Shown here in pieces: positions 1 through 8,978 of a DNA stretch of 64,000 bases (positions within the stretch are counted from its first letter, which is position 1; each line of letters opens with the position of its first letter). The stretch spans positions 1 to 64,000 of the forward strand of contig DATGHC010000033.1 of NCBI GenBank assembly GCA_035308165.1. Direction: 5' to 3'. Position numbers and translations under genes: made by a program. Below the pieces are notes generated by a model. That model was not told the DNA's origin. It saw only the letters and a program-made list of their open reading frames with translations, and searched no databases. The stretch is from DASTCZ01 sp035308165. GTDB lineage: Bacteria > Acidobacteriota > Terriglobia > Acidiferrales > UBA7541.

Positions 1-260
1 ACCGCGCCGTCCAGATCCACGAATCGTACTTGACCCGGCGTGATCGGCCCCTTCGCGCTGTCGTCGCCGTTCACCACTCTTTCAAAATGGTCCAGCGCGC
101 TGGTCACCCAGGCCGGATTCATCAGGTAAACAACGGCCATGATGATTGCAAAACCCAACACCAAATAAATGGCCACCGTCTTGTAGGTGACGGCTGTCCA
201 ATACACCTCAACCCGGTTGATTTTCTGCCGCGGTTCGTCGGGTTGTGGTGGCCCATGCAT
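1..260 (-). CDS. FecR-like membrane protein, N-terminal part (cut by left window edge)
   Basis: An open frame on the minus strand begins at ATG 260 and runs off the left edge, leaving about 86 residues. They show a charged N-terminus (MHGPPQPDEPRQ), one transmembrane helix at about residues 28-49 (AIYLVLGFAIIMAVVYLM), and the start of an extracytoplasmic region containing ITPGQVRFVDLDGA. A short cytoplasmic tail, one TM and then a G-x-V-x-x-V-D-L-D-G stretch recalls the opening of membrane-anchored FecR-domain proteins. The diagnostic part lies outside the window, so the family is an inference. The gene is divergent from the PpiC foldase and has a good predicted promoter just upstream. Confidence 0.6.
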   Translation of the reverse strand, partial: MHGPPQPDEPRQKINRVEVYWTAVTYKTVAIYLVLGFAIIMAVVYLMNPAWVTSALDHFERVVNGDDSAKGPITPGQVRFVDLDGA

Positions 261-291
261 GCAATAAACCTTTGTTTTTGAGCTGTTTTCG

Positions 292-320
292 AATCTAGCA
301 CAGTGACTAGTACCCGGCAA
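292..320 (-). promoter_or_regulatory. Predicted sigma70-type promoter for the leftmost minus-strand gene
   Basis: On the minus strand a -35 TTGCCG (320-315) and a -10 TAGATT (297-292) are separated by 17 nt. The -10 is preceded by TGTGC, giving a TGn extended -10. The gene start at 260 lies about 30 nt downstream. Found by eye. Confidence 0.5.
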
Positions 321-390
321 GACAACGCCGGTAAGGTGATTTCCGCACACGCAACACCTGCTTTGTCCCGAGGGGGGCGAACGATTCAGG

Positions 391-419
391 TTGAGCCTGG
401 CGCGCAGCTCTTCTATAAT
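391..419 (+). promoter_or_regulatory. Predicted sigma70 promoter for the PpiC foldase gene
   Basis: TTGAGC (391-396), a 17-nt spacer and a perfect TATAAT (414-419) lie 35 nt before ATG 454. The TTG at 391 is open into the gene but is better read as the -35 box, which supports the downstream ATG as the true start. Confidence 0.6.
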
Positions 420-453
420 CAAGAGTTTCCAGGTCGTTCAGGGGACTCGCAGA

Positions 454-2376
454 ATGTTTAATTCGATGGACAAAAATAAAACCGGGGTTCGGATCCTGCT
501 GGGGATTGTTGTCGGCCTCCTCGGAATCGGAATGCTGCTTTATCTTGTGCCGCAGGGGAATTCGGATGTCACTACCGACAACAATGTTGTCGCCTCCGTG
601 GGTGGAAATCCCATTACCCGCAACGATGTGTCTCACGAACTCTCGCGCATCCAGGCCAGCGGCCAGATGTCTCCGGCTCTGATGCCTCTCTATACCCAGC
701 AGATCATCGTGCAGCTGGTCACCAAGAAAATGATGGAATTGGAAGCAGAGCGCCTGGGTATAACTGTCACCGAGCCTGAGGTCGTTGATCGCATCAAGAC
801 AATTCTGCCCACAGCCTACGAAAACGGAACCTTCGTGGGCACGGAGGCATATGCTGCGCAAGTCCAGATGCACTTTCAGATGACCATTGGCGAATTTGAG
901 GACCTTGTCCGGGAAAGCATGGTGATGGAGAAATTGCAGGCGCTGGTGACCTCAGGCATTATTGCCACCCCGGATGAGGTACTCGCGGAATTCCGGCGCA
1001 AGAATGAAAAGATCAAAATGGATTATGTCGTAGTTCATCCCGATTCGCTGGAATCGCAAATCCAGGCTTCGGAGGCGGATCTCAGCGCCTATTACGACAA
1101 GAATAAGACCAAGTACATGGTTCCCGAGCAGCGCGTCGTGAATTACCTATTGATCGATCCAGGGCAGCTCGAAGCGAAGGTGACTCTTACCGAGGCGGAG
1201 CTTCAAGCCTACTACAACGCGCACATCGATACCTACAAGGTCGAAGATCGCGTCCAGATTTCGCGCATCTGTTTCAAGACCGAGGGCAAGACCGATGCCG
1301 AAATGACGGAAATTCGCAAAAAGGCGGACGATGTTTTGAAGCAGGCTAAGAGCGGCGGCAAATTCGATGAGTTGGCAAAGAAATATTCCGAGGATGCCTC
1401 CACAAAAGACAAGGGTGGCGACATTGGCTGGATCATGCACGGCCAGGCAGAAGCCGCGTTCGAAAATGCTGCATTCAGCCTTCCCAAGGGCGGCATTTCA
1501 GATCCTATCCAAACGCAAGTCGGCTTGTGCATTTTGAAAGTCGCCGACAAAGAAACCGCGCGCACCAAGAGTCTGGCGGAAGTAATGCCCATGATTCAGG
1601 CCACTCTGGCCACTCAAAACGCACAAGCCATGGCCGAAGACCTGCAATTGAAAATTGGAGACCAACTTCGCCAAACGGGCCGGCCCACTTTGGATGCGCT
1701 TGCCAAGCAATACTCCCTCCCCAGTGGCGAAACGCGGCCGTTGACGGTCACAGATTCTGCGCCTGAGCTCGGCAATGCCCCTGACATTAAAGACAATATT
1801 TTCAGAATGCGCATAGGCGACATCAGCCAGCCCATTCGGACCGATCATGGCTTTGTCGTTCTTTCGGTCAAGAGTATTCTTCCTGCCCACCAGGGCACAC
1901 TCGCCGAAGTCCACGACAAGCTCGTCACTGACTATCGGCATGAAAAATCCGTTGAATTGGCCAAGCAGCGCGCGGCCGATTTGGCTAAGCGAGCCCAAGG
2001 AGGGGAGGATTTCGCCAAAGCCGCAAAAGCTCTTAGTTTTGAAGTGAAGACCAGCGACCTCATCGCCAGGGACGGATCAATCTCAGGTGCCGGTACGGCC
2101 CGCCAGTTCCTGGCAGCGTTCAACGTCCCAGCAGGGAAGACCGGCGACCCGGTATCGCTCGGCGCGGACTGGCTGGTTTACAAGATCGACGACCACCAGC
2201 AGCCCAACATGGACGACTTCGAAAAACAAAAGAAGGACATCGAGGATCAGCTCCTTAACTCAAAGCGTCAACTCGCCTTCCAAAGCTTCCAGACTGCCCT
2301 GGAGGGTCAGATGCAGAAAGAAGGCAAACTCACCTATAACCAGGATGTGATGAAGCAGCTTACCCGCCCAACCTAG
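454..2376 (+). CDS. Membrane-anchored peptidyl-prolyl isomerase (SurA/PpiD-like, PpiC parvulin)
   Basis: A 640-residue protein with a short cytoplasmic N-terminus, one TM helix at about residues 13-34 (ILLGIVVGLLGIGMLLYLV) and a long periplasmic part. A SurA-N-like helical region (about 45-170) is followed by a parvulin PpiC domain (about 266-362) containing ARKYSED-type and GGDIGW signatures: FDELAKKYSEDASTKDKGGD, then an AFSLPKGGISDPIQT segment. A second, more divergent parvulin-like segment lies near 434-486 (GDISQPIRTDHGFVV). This is the architecture of PpiD/SurA chaperones that fold secreted and outer-membrane proteins, which suits the many exported proteins nearby. ATG 454 was chosen over the upstream in-frame TTG at 391 because that TTG falls in the predicted -35 box. 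The client range cannot be read from sequence. Confidence 0.88.
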   Translation: MFNSMDKNKTGVRILLGIVVGLLGIGMLLYLVPQGNSDVTTDNNVVASVGGNPITRNDVSHELSRIQASGQMSPALMPLYTQQIIVQLVTKKMMELEAERLGITVTEPEVVDRIKTILPTAYENGTFVGTEAYAAQVQMHFQMTIGEFEDLVRESMVMEKLQALVTSGIIATPDEVLAEFRRKNEKIKMDYVVVHPDSLESQIQASEADLSAYYDKNKTKYMVPEQRVVNYLLIDPGQLEAKVTLTEAELQAYYNAHIDTYKVEDRVQISRICFKTEGKTDAEMTEIRKKADDVLKQAKSGGKFDELAKKYSEDASTKDKGGDIGWIMHGQAEAAFENAAFSLPKGGISDPIQTQVGLCILKVADKETARTKSLAEVMPMIQATLATQNAQAMAEDLQLKIGDQLRQTGRPTLDALAKQYSLPSGETRPLTVTDSAPELGNAPDIKDNIFRMRIGDISQPIRTDHGFVVLSVKSILPAHQGTLAEVHDKLVTDYRHEKSVELAKQRAADLAKRAQGGEDFAKAAKALSFEVKTSDLIARDGSISGAGTARQFLAAFNVPAGKTGDPVSLGADWLVYKIDDHQQPNMDDFEKQKKDIEDQLLNSKRQLAFQSFQTALEGQMQKEGKLTYNQDVMKQLTRPT

Positions 2377-2678
2377 CTCGGGCGTCTCGTAACTTGCTAT
2401 AAACAATAGCCTTATATTCCATTTATTTTCCGTTGCCCGATAACCTCTCCTGAGCTAGAATCTTTGTCCAGAACCCTCGTCCCGCTGTCAGAGTCTCGTG
2501 GCCAATGCGACACAATCTCCATTTGACGTCTTTCGCCAATGGGATACTCCGGGCAACATCATATCGGCCCAACGGACCCCAAAGCGGTAAGCCTTATCCA
2601 TGCGGTTTTGAAACAGGAGTAGCCATAGAAATCAGTTTTCCACAGACAGGTGCAGACGATTGAGGGGTGGGGGACATC
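2377..2678. other. Intergenic region with a predicted promoter and long leader
   Basis: About 300 bp without a convincing gene. It holds one good promoter candidate (2433-2461) and then a leader of roughly 210 nt before the gene at 2679. I see no clear terminator for the foldase gene and no recognisable RNA family. Confidence 0.5.
2433..2461 (+). promoter_or_regulatory. Predicted sigma70 promoter
   Basis: TTGCCC (2433-2438), 17-nt spacer, TAGAAT (2456-2461). It would transcribe the unknown gene at 2679 with a leader of about 210 nt. Confidence 0.45.
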
Positions 2679-3173
2679 ATGAAAACAAAACCGAACGGTC
2701 GACAAAGGGCAGCAATTACTCGGCCAACATTGATTGGCAGCCGCGCCAGGAACGGTCACAAAAAGACCAACGGCCGGATGAACCATTACCTGTGCAGCCT
2801 GGAAAAGAACCAGGCTGGGAAATTCGCCCTGCGGATTCGGGCTCGGTTTGCACGCCAAAACTGGTTGCTCTCGGTCTACTCCGTGTCTGCTACCTTTGAC
2901 CAGGCCATGCGGAAACTCGAACAAACCCTTCGCTTCATGCAACGGAGTGAGGAGCGGCTTTGGTTTTGGGGAATCGACCGGTCCGACGACCCAAACTTTG
3001 CGGCCGATCTGTTGGGGACCGAAGGATTGAAGTTGGATCGCCGCTCGGAGTTTCCCGCCCACTCAGTGGCGGTCATGCTCGCGCCGGATCGTCCCGTCCA
3101 TGCCGAACTTCTGCAGCCCGTCCGTCGCGACTTCAGCCAGGCACGGGAAGTGGCTCGCTCCGCCAGCGCTTGA
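2679..3173 (+). CDS. Conserved-looking hypothetical protein, basic N-terminus
   Basis: A 164-residue protein that I cannot assign to a named family. The first 45 residues are basic and low in hydrophobics. The core (about 45-135) is well mixed, with motifs such as CSLEKNQAGKFALRIRARF, FDQAMRKLEQTL and ERLWFWGIDRSDDPNFAADL, and the C-terminus is polar. It has no signal peptide or TM helix, so it is probably cytoplasmic. ATG 2679 was preferred to an in-frame GTG at 2667 because the G-rich Shine-Dalgarno (2664-2673) sits 5-6 nt before it. A composition typical of real protein and the good ribosome site support coding. The antisense reading over the same bases looks like a shadow. Confidence 0.6.
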   Translation: MKTKPNGRQRAAITRPTLIGSRARNGHKKTNGRMNHYLCSLEKNQAGKFALRIRARFARQNWLLSVYSVSATFDQAMRKLEQTLRFMQRSEERLWFWGIDRSDDPNFAADLLGTEGLKLDRRSEFPAHSVAVMLAPDRPVHAELLQPVRRDFSQAREVARSASA

Positions 3174-3216
3174 GTATTTGAAGTTCCTTAGCGAATTCGC
3201 GGGGACTACCTGCGGC

Positions 3217-3492
3217 TTATTCTTCGCGAAGCAATACTTCTCCAACTCCGATTCGCTGGTCGTTCAAGAACAGTCTGTACTTAAACGATCCTGCCTTCGT
3301 TCCCGGTCGCGGCGGCCCGCTCATCAAACGCGATCCCGCGGGTGCCTGAAACACGTTGGACGAAAACGGGCAGCGGTTCGGGTCAAACTCAATTTTCAAA
3401 TTCGCTAAATCAGAAAGCCACTCGACCTGGTCATGCGGCCCGATCACGATGACTTCTGGAACCATTCCGACAAGAACGAGTTTGTCTGCCAT
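3217..3492 (-). CDS. Small hypothetical protein (cupredoxin-like pattern, tentative)
   Basis: A 91-residue minus-strand protein. It reads MVPEVIVIGPHDQVEWLSDL, then IEFDPNRCPF and SGPPRPGTKAGSFKYRLFLN. The order of a beta-strand, a V-x-W turn (DQVEWLS), a single Cys-Pro-Phe and a late FKYRLFLN strand resembles small beta-sandwich, cupredoxin-like proteins, but the usual His/Met copper ligands are not evident. It would be cytoplasmic or use an unrecognised export route, as no signal peptide is seen. It is convergent with the gene at 2679, and the 3' ends are about 45 bp apart. The fold suggestion is an inference; coding itself is moderately supported by composition. Confidence 0.5.
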   Translation of the reverse strand: MADKLVLVGMVPEVIVIGPHDQVEWLSDLANLKIEFDPNRCPFSSNVFQAPAGSRLMSGPPRPGTKAGSFKYRLFLNDQRIGVGEVLLREE

Positions 3493-3696
3493 AAATTGTG
3501 CGCCCGCGATCCCTCTGTGACTGTATTTCTGTCCGGCCTATGATTCTGCGAGGAGGTTACAGCGGCCTGCGAGCCAAACAATAGCATACCGTGCGGCCAT
3601 TTACACTCTGCTCCCGGCTTCGCATTAGATTTTGTCAGGATTTCTTCCGCTGAAAATGATAAACAAAAAGTCTTGAGCAAATACGCGAACTCGTGC

Positions 3697-4971
3697 TCAC
3701 TCGAGAACTTTGACCTCGTGGAATTGCGGAGAGGTGATTTTCAGCGGCCGGACGCCCTCTCCTTTCAGGTACGCGTCGAAAAAACTGTGCAAGCAGAATG
3801 ACGTGACGGCAAGTTGGCGGGCTCCTTTGATTCTGAGCACGCCAAACAATCTCAGCGCCCTTAGCACGATTCCACTCTTCAAGAGAGCTCCGTCATCGTT
3901 GAAGGTGAAGTGGTTCGCGCCGGCGATTTCCACGAACAATCGCCCATCGGGGGGAAGCCGATCATAGATCGCTTGGATGTCGGCCTTTACTTGCTTACTT
4001 TCCTCGTCGGACAATCCAACTTGCGCGCTGAGAAGGAACATGAACGGCTGATGTATGCCTGACTGAATGACGCTGCCGACCGGAGCGCCGTCTATGTCGA
4101 TCCCGGCCTTGCACCGCGAATCCTGCGAGCAGAATTGCGCGGCCTGCGCCCCTCCGAAGGAATGCCCAAATATTCCCACTCGTGTCATGTCCAGCCGCCC
4201 CACAAATCTGCCGGATTCATCCGACGCGTTTAACCGCGTTAGTTGATCAATTACGAACCCAATATCGTCGGTCCACGCGGTCAGGATTTTGTTTATACAG
4301 GCGGTCTGCTCCCGTCCCGTTTTCTCAAGACACAATTCCGGATTGTTCTCCGGCCTGCGCTCCAGCACCCGGCCGTCAGGGAACGCGACGACCCCGGTGC
4401 GGTAGGGCGCGTCGATGCCCACCACAATATAACCGTGACTGGCAAGATCCTCGGCCAGGGAAGTGTAGTTGACCACCTCGAGGGACGCTCCTGCTCGCAT
4501 GACCACCACCGGGTAGGAGGGTAGCTCAGGCGAGACCTCTGCTTTGTGAAGAGCGTGTGGACGGACTTTCGACAAGTCTCGCGTCAGGAACTTCGTCATC
4601 AGCGAGCCTCTCCAGCGATCGATGGCGGTTCGCAATGCGGCTGGCATGTAATCGTCAACGGGAGCCGCCAACCCAGTCTGCGCCGGATACCAAATCCAGA
4701 CGCTGACTTCGCGTTTGGTTCCAGGCACCGGCGCCAGCGCGTCAAATGCCTGATCGTCAGTCCAATCATAGATAACACGGCCAACCGGGAACGGCCCCGA
4801 GGGAGTGGGAAGTGTAACCGCAGTATTGTGGTCAATCCGAAGAGCGGCCAGCAACACAAAGATTCCGATAATTCCAAGAAGAGCAAGACCGGCGAGCCAC
4901 TTGAGCAGGCGCATCACAAACGTGGGTTGCTTCGGGTTTGGATTTGAAGGCTCGGGAACGAGCTTGCTCAT
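3697..4971 (-). CDS. Platelet-activating-factor acetylhydrolase-like alpha/beta hydrolase
   Basis: A 424-residue protein with one N-terminal TM helix (about residues 22-44) and an extracytoplasmic alpha/beta hydrolase domain. The segment VWIWYPAQTG near 91-100, the SHGYIVVGIDAPYRTG strand-turn (about 178-193) and the nucleophile elbow GHSFGG (Ser271) are typical of PAF-acetylhydrolase/plasma PLA2 group VII relatives. The likely acid is in GIDIDGAP (about 291-297), and the likely base is the His in AGANHFTF near the C-terminus. Bacterial members hydrolyse esters of varied chemistry, so the substrate is unknown. It stands alone, about 170 bp downstream of transketolase on the same strand, and I saw no strong ribosome site before its ATG. 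Confidence 0.85.
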   Translation of the reverse strand: MSKLVPEPSNPNPKQPTFVMRLLKWLAGLALLGIIGIFVLLAALRIDHNTAVTLPTPSGPFPVGRVIYDWTDDQAFDALAPVPGTKREVSVWIWYPAQTGLAAPVDDYMPAALRTAIDRWRGSLMTKFLTRDLSKVRPHALHKAEVSPELPSYPVVVMRAGASLEVVNYTSLAEDLASHGYIVVGIDAPYRTGVVAFPDGRVLERRPENNPELCLEKTGREQTACINKILTAWTDDIGFVIDQLTRLNASDESGRFVGRLDMTRVGIFGHSFGGAQAAQFCSQDSRCKAGIDIDGAPVGSVIQSGIHQPFMFLLSAQVGLSDEESKQVKADIQAIYDRLPPDGRLFVEIAGANHFTFNDDGALLKSGIVLRALRLFGVLRIKGARQLAVTSFCLHSFFDAYLKGEGVRPLKITSPQFHEVKVLE

Positions 4972-5139
4972 TGAGCTATTCTGTGCGAAGTACTTTATGG
5001 TGTCAAGTATTCAGCAGGGCGTTCAACAGCCGTTTTTACGTCCTGGAAGAAAATGGACTAAAGGCTTGCATCAATCCGGGATCATTGGCCCGGGTTGCGT
5101 GAGACTTGCCAGCCACAGGTCCCGGGCGAGCGCGCCAAC

Positions 5140-7011
5140 CTACTGCAGCGATTCCACCGCCTTCACAATGTGCGACGCCGAAATGCCAAATTTTTCGAGC
5201 AGCTCATCCGCTTTGCCCGAATGGGGCACGCGATCCACCCCCAGCCGCCGCTGCCCGGTCGGAGACGCGCCTGCTCCCGCGAGCGCAGCCAACACCGCTT
5301 CACCGATTCCGCCCTCGGGGTAGTGATCCTCCACCGTAACCAGTTTCCCTTTCCCCGCGCGGATTTCCGCCGCAAGCTTCGCTCCATCCAGTGGCTTCAC
5401 GCAGTAGAGGTCCACCACTCGCGCCGATATTCCTTTCGCGCGCAGCAGATCGTAGGCCTTCAGCGACTCGTGCACCGTGATTCCCGCCGCGATGATCGTC
5501 ACCGTATCGCTCGCGCTCTGGCGAATCACCTTGAATCCCGGTACCGAAAACTCCTCTGTGGCAGAGTAAAGCTGTCCCGTCTTGGGCCGCGACGTCCGGA
5601 TATAGCTGATCCCCGGCACGCGCGCCGCAATTTCCGTCAGCCGTTCTGCCGACACTGCGTCCGACGGATAAAACACCGTCGCACCGGGAATCGCCCGAAA
5701 CATGGCCAAATCTTCCAGCCCCATTTGCGACGGCCCGTCCTCGCCAATGCTCACTCCGCAATGCGATCCACACAATTTAATCGAACTGCGGCTCACCGCC
5801 GCCATTCGCACCTGGTCATATGCTCGCGAAAGGAAGCACGCGAACGTCGCCGCGAACGGCACATATCCCTGGGCCGCCAGTCCCACGGACAGCGAAACCA
5901 TATTTTGCTCCGCAATGTAGCCTTCGATCAGCCGGTCCGGTGAGTCCTTCTCTATCGCATCAGAGAATGTCGAGTTTTTCACATCGCCATCCACGGCATA
6001 GACTTTGGGATTCACCGCGCCCAGCTTGCGCAGTGCCACCCCATAGGCTTCTCTTGTGGCTGCCTGCTCGCCTGGTTTGTAGTCGGGGGGTGGCGGCGCT
6101 GGAAAATCCGGCGGCACGGGTAGGGAAGTGCGCGCATACGATTTCCCCGGGTCCGCAGGGATCGGTGGAATTGTCCCCAACTCCGCGAGCGCCTTCTCCA
6201 GTTGTTCGGGTGAAAGCGGCTTGCCGTGCCAGCCATCTTTGTCGTTCAGAAAACTCACTCCATGCCCCTTAAAAGTGCGCGCCATAATTGCCGTGGGGCG
6301 ATCGGTGATCGTGCGCGCCTTATCGAGCGCCGCCATCACCACCGCGGCATCGTGTCCATCAATCACTTCCACGTGCCAACCCTGGGCTTCAAACTTCAGC
6401 CGGTAAACTTCCATGTCGTGCTTATACATGGTGCGTTGGCTTTGCCCCAATGCATTCACGTCGCCGATCGCCACAAGATTCGTGATGCCCGCGTGCCCAG
6501 CAAATGCCGCCGCTTCCCACACCTGTCCCTCGGCCATTTCACCGTCGCCCATCAGCACATACACGCGCGCGGACGATCCTGCCAACTTCGCGCCCAGCGC
6601 CAGCCCCGCCCCAACAGATAGTCCCTGTCCGAGCGAGCCCGTCGCCGCGTCCACGCCCGGAATCAGCGGAGTCGGGTGGCCTTCGAGTTCGCTGGACACC
6701 TGACGGAGCGTCATTAATCTGGAAACGGGGAACACGCCGCTTTCCGCAAGCGCCGCATAGAGCACCGGCGCGGCGTGCCCTTTGGAAAGAACGAAGCGGT
6801 CGCCTCCAATCGCGTTGGGATTTGCGGGATCAAACTTCATGGCGTGGAAAAACGTCGCCGCCACCAGTTCCGCCGCGGAAAGGCATGACGTCGGATGCCC
6901 GGAGCCCGCCGCCGTGGTGGCCCGCAATGAATGGATGCGCAGCAGCCGCGCCTTCTCCTGTATTAATTTCACTTCCTCGCTTTGCAGGGGACTCTTCAGG
7001 GTGGCGCTCAT
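5140..7011 (-). CDS. tkt: Transketolase
   Basis: A full-length 623-residue thiamine-diphosphate enzyme of the shorter (animal TKT-like) form. It moves two-carbon units between sugar phosphates in the non-oxidative pentose phosphate pathway. Seen: the AAGSGHPTSCLS substrate/ThDP segment near residues 35-46, SKGHAAPVLYAAL, the GDGEMAEGQVWEAAAFA ThDP-Mg motif with the downstream N in GDVNALGQS, a pyrimidine-binding domain with YIAEQNMVSLSVGLA (the conserved Glu), and a C-terminal domain ending in EDHYPEGGIGEAV. The ribosome site CTGGAGG precedes ATG 7011 by 8 nt. It is cytoplasmic and transcribed away from the retropepsin-like genes. Confidence 0.95.
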   Translation of the reverse strand: MSATLKSPLQSEEVKLIQEKARLLRIHSLRATTAAGSGHPTSCLSAAELVAATFFHAMKFDPANPNAIGGDRFVLSKGHAAPVLYAALAESGVFPVSRLMTLRQVSSELEGHPTPLIPGVDAATGSLGQGLSVGAGLALGAKLAGSSARVYVLMGDGEMAEGQVWEAAAFAGHAGITNLVAIGDVNALGQSQRTMYKHDMEVYRLKFEAQGWHVEVIDGHDAAVVMAALDKARTITDRPTAIMARTFKGHGVSFLNDKDGWHGKPLSPEQLEKALAELGTIPPIPADPGKSYARTSLPVPPDFPAPPPPDYKPGEQAATREAYGVALRKLGAVNPKVYAVDGDVKNSTFSDAIEKDSPDRLIEGYIAEQNMVSLSVGLAAQGYVPFAATFACFLSRAYDQVRMAAVSRSSIKLCGSHCGVSIGEDGPSQMGLEDLAMFRAIPGATVFYPSDAVSAERLTEIAARVPGISYIRTSRPKTGQLYSATEEFSVPGFKVIRQSASDTVTIIAAGITVHESLKAYDLLRAKGISARVVDLYCVKPLDGAKLAAEIRAGKGKLVTVEDHYPEGGIGEAVLAALAGAGASPTGQRRLGVDRVPHSGKADELLEKFGISASHIVKAVESLQ

Positions 7012-7157
7012 CCGGAAAACCTCCAGGGAGAATTGGGGCGCGCCATATTCTACATCGAATCCTCACTCGAATCTTGGGGCGGCCTACGGTGGCCTGTGGA
7101 ATTCGATGAAGGTTTTTTTTCCTGCACTCCTATATCATCCATTTTTAGCCACTCCTC

Positions 7158-7195
7158 TTTAGGTGCCCTCGCCCCTATGTTATCCTCCAGCTAAC
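7158..7195 (+). promoter_or_regulatory. Conserved 38-nt leader element, copy 1
   Basis: This 38-nt block ends immediately before ATG 7196 and matches the block at 8941-8978 at 33 of 38 positions. It contains TATGTTAT (7176-7183), which could serve as a -10, and CCTCC, but no Shine-Dalgarno sequence. Starting from that -10 the mRNA leader would be only about 6-8 nt. Role inferred from conservation. Confidence 0.45.
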
Positions 7196-8794
7196 ATGTG
7201 GAAGAGATTCGCCCTTCTGCTATTTGTCCTTATGACAGGTTCATTCCTTTGGCTTTCGAGGGGGCAAGCCCAGGAACCAGTGGTTTCGACCTCCCCTGCC
7301 CAGCCCTCTCTCGACGACGCTTTCAAACTCTATCGACAGGGCAAATCGGATCTGGCTCTGGCGGAATACAATTCAATCATCGCCGCTAACCCAAACAGCG
7401 CGCAGGCCTTCACGGGGCTTTCTCGTGTGCTTCTGAGACTCAAGAGAATTGACGATTCCTACGCCGCCGCGGCCAAAGCGGTGCAACTCCTTCCCGACTT
7501 ATCCGATGCTCACGTCGCATTGGGTGAAGTTTACTTTAGACAGGGGAAACTTACAGACGCCGAAAACGAGTTCCTCACACAGGTGAGAGCCAACAGCAGT
7601 AACGCGCGGGCTTTCCTGGGAATGGCCCGGATCTCGGAAGCCGCTTCATTCCACAAGCAAGCCAAGGACATGATCGATAGGTCTTACGCTTTGGATCCAC
7701 ACGATCCGGACGTTAACCGCGAAAGACTCAGAATTCTTGGCCGCAGTGTATTGGTGCATGTTCAAAGCGATTCGAAGCCAGGCGAGTCCAATGATTCTTC
7801 CTCTGAAGGAACTCTCATGGATCGCCTGGTCACGTTTCTGGGGGATACGCCCATACCTGACGGCCCCAGTTGCAAACTGGTTTCCAACACGAAATCCGCG
7901 CAGGTTGAGCTTCTCCCAATGCATGAGTCCCCGAGCATAATTCGCGGTTATGGTCTGAACGTAAAGATAGACGGAGCCTCTTCCGTATTGGCTTTGGACA
8001 CCGGCGCACCCGGCATTCTCGTAAATCACAAGATAGCCGAGAAAGCCAAACTGAAGAAAATCGGACAGACGACGATTTCTGGAATAGGCGACAAGGGCCC
8101 AATCGAAGGCTACATCGGCGTTGCAGATTCCATCAAGATTGGCGACCTCGAATTTCAAGGATGCGTTGTTGAGGTGTCTGAAAAGGGAACTGGGGTCGGC
8201 GTGGACGGATTGATCGGGACCGACTTGTTTTCCCAATTCCTGGTCGATATTGATTTCCCAAAGGCTAAACTGAAGCTGAGTGAGTTGCCTCCCTACCCCA
8301 ACAATCCTGCCCCAGCTTCTGGAACGGAATCTGACAACCGTGCGGATTTGCAACTCCACAACCGCTATGTCGCCTCCGAGATGAAAACCTACACCCCGGT
8401 TTATATATTTCGGAAGCAGATCCTGGTTCGTACCAAGATAAATGACTCAATAACGAAATTGTTCGTGCTGGATACCGGATCGGTGCTCAATTTGATTTCC
8501 CCGGCCGCGGCGAGAGAAGTGACAAAGGTTTCTCGTGATTCTCAAATGGAATTAAGGGGACTTAGTGGCAATGTAAAGGATGTCTTCAGCGCAGATTCGG
8601 TCACTCTAACTTTTGGAAATCTACGTCAGAAGAATTTGGACATATCCGCGTTCGATCCTTCAGCCTTGAGCGAGTCTCTGGGCACTGAGGTTTCAGGTTT
8701 CTTGGGTTTTGCAGTGTTGAGGATGCTGGACGTCAAAATTGACTACCGCGACGGCCTGGTCAATTTTGACTTCGACTCCAAACGATTTTTTTAG
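7196..8794 (+). CDS. Secreted TPR protein with two retropepsin-like aspartyl protease modules (paralogue 1)
   Basis: A 532-residue protein. A signal peptide (about residues 1-26, cut after RGQAQ) is followed by TPR-like repeats at about 40-175 (YRQGKSDLALAEYNSIIAAN, EVYFRQGKLTDAENEFL) and a region with two Asp-Thr-Gly motifs: ALDTGAPGILVN near 265 and VLDTGSVLNLIS near 424. Each is followed by a hydrophobic strand, as in single-domain retropepsin-like bacterial proteases, so one chain may form its own bilobed active site. The exported location and peptidase role are inferred; the substrate is unknown. It is a tandem duplicate of the gene at 8979, in the same order and with a shared leader. 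ATG 7196 was chosen because the signal peptide and conserved leader align there. Confidence 0.8.
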   Translation: MWKRFALLLFVLMTGSFLWLSRGQAQEPVVSTSPAQPSLDDAFKLYRQGKSDLALAEYNSIIAANPNSAQAFTGLSRVLLRLKRIDDSYAAAAKAVQLLPDLSDAHVALGEVYFRQGKLTDAENEFLTQVRANSSNARAFLGMARISEAASFHKQAKDMIDRSYALDPHDPDVNRERLRILGRSVLVHVQSDSKPGESNDSSSEGTLMDRLVTFLGDTPIPDGPSCKLVSNTKSAQVELLPMHESPSIIRGYGLNVKIDGASSVLALDTGAPGILVNHKIAEKAKLKKIGQTTISGIGDKGPIEGYIGVADSIKIGDLEFQGCVVEVSEKGTGVGVDGLIGTDLFSQFLVDIDFPKAKLKLSELPPYPNNPAPASGTESDNRADLQLHNRYVASEMKTYTPVYIFRKQILVRTKINDSITKLFVLDTGSVLNLISPAAAREVTKVSRDSQMELRGLSGNVKDVFSADSVTLTFGNLRQKNLDISAFDPSALSESLGTEVSGFLGFAVLRMLDVKIDYRDGLVNFDFDSKRFF

Positions 8795-8940
8795 TTCCGC
8801 GTTCCCCTGTCGCGGCCTTCGTTTCCTCCCATCACTTCGCCCTTTGCATTGAATTGCGACGCTGTATAACCGGGAAGGCTGGTCCGTCGAAAGCACATCA
8901 CCCGCGACAAACTCTGCATCCGCCTTCCGAATCTGATTGC

Positions 8941-8978
8941 TTTAGGTACCCTCGCTTCTATGTTATCCTCCCGCCAAC
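8941..8978 (+). promoter_or_regulatory. Conserved 38-nt leader element, copy 2
   Basis: Copy of the 7158-7195 block, 33 of 38 identical, ending directly before ATG 8979. Here TTGCTT (8937-8942) lies 16 nt before TATGTT (8959-8964), a plausible promoter. CCTCC is retained and no Shine-Dalgarno sequence is present. Confidence 0.5.

Noticed and set aside
5095..5943. 282-codon plus-strand reading opposite transketolase
   Set aside because: It is His/Arg-rich with no family features and lies fully opposite a certain gene in high-GC DNA, where long antisense frames are common.
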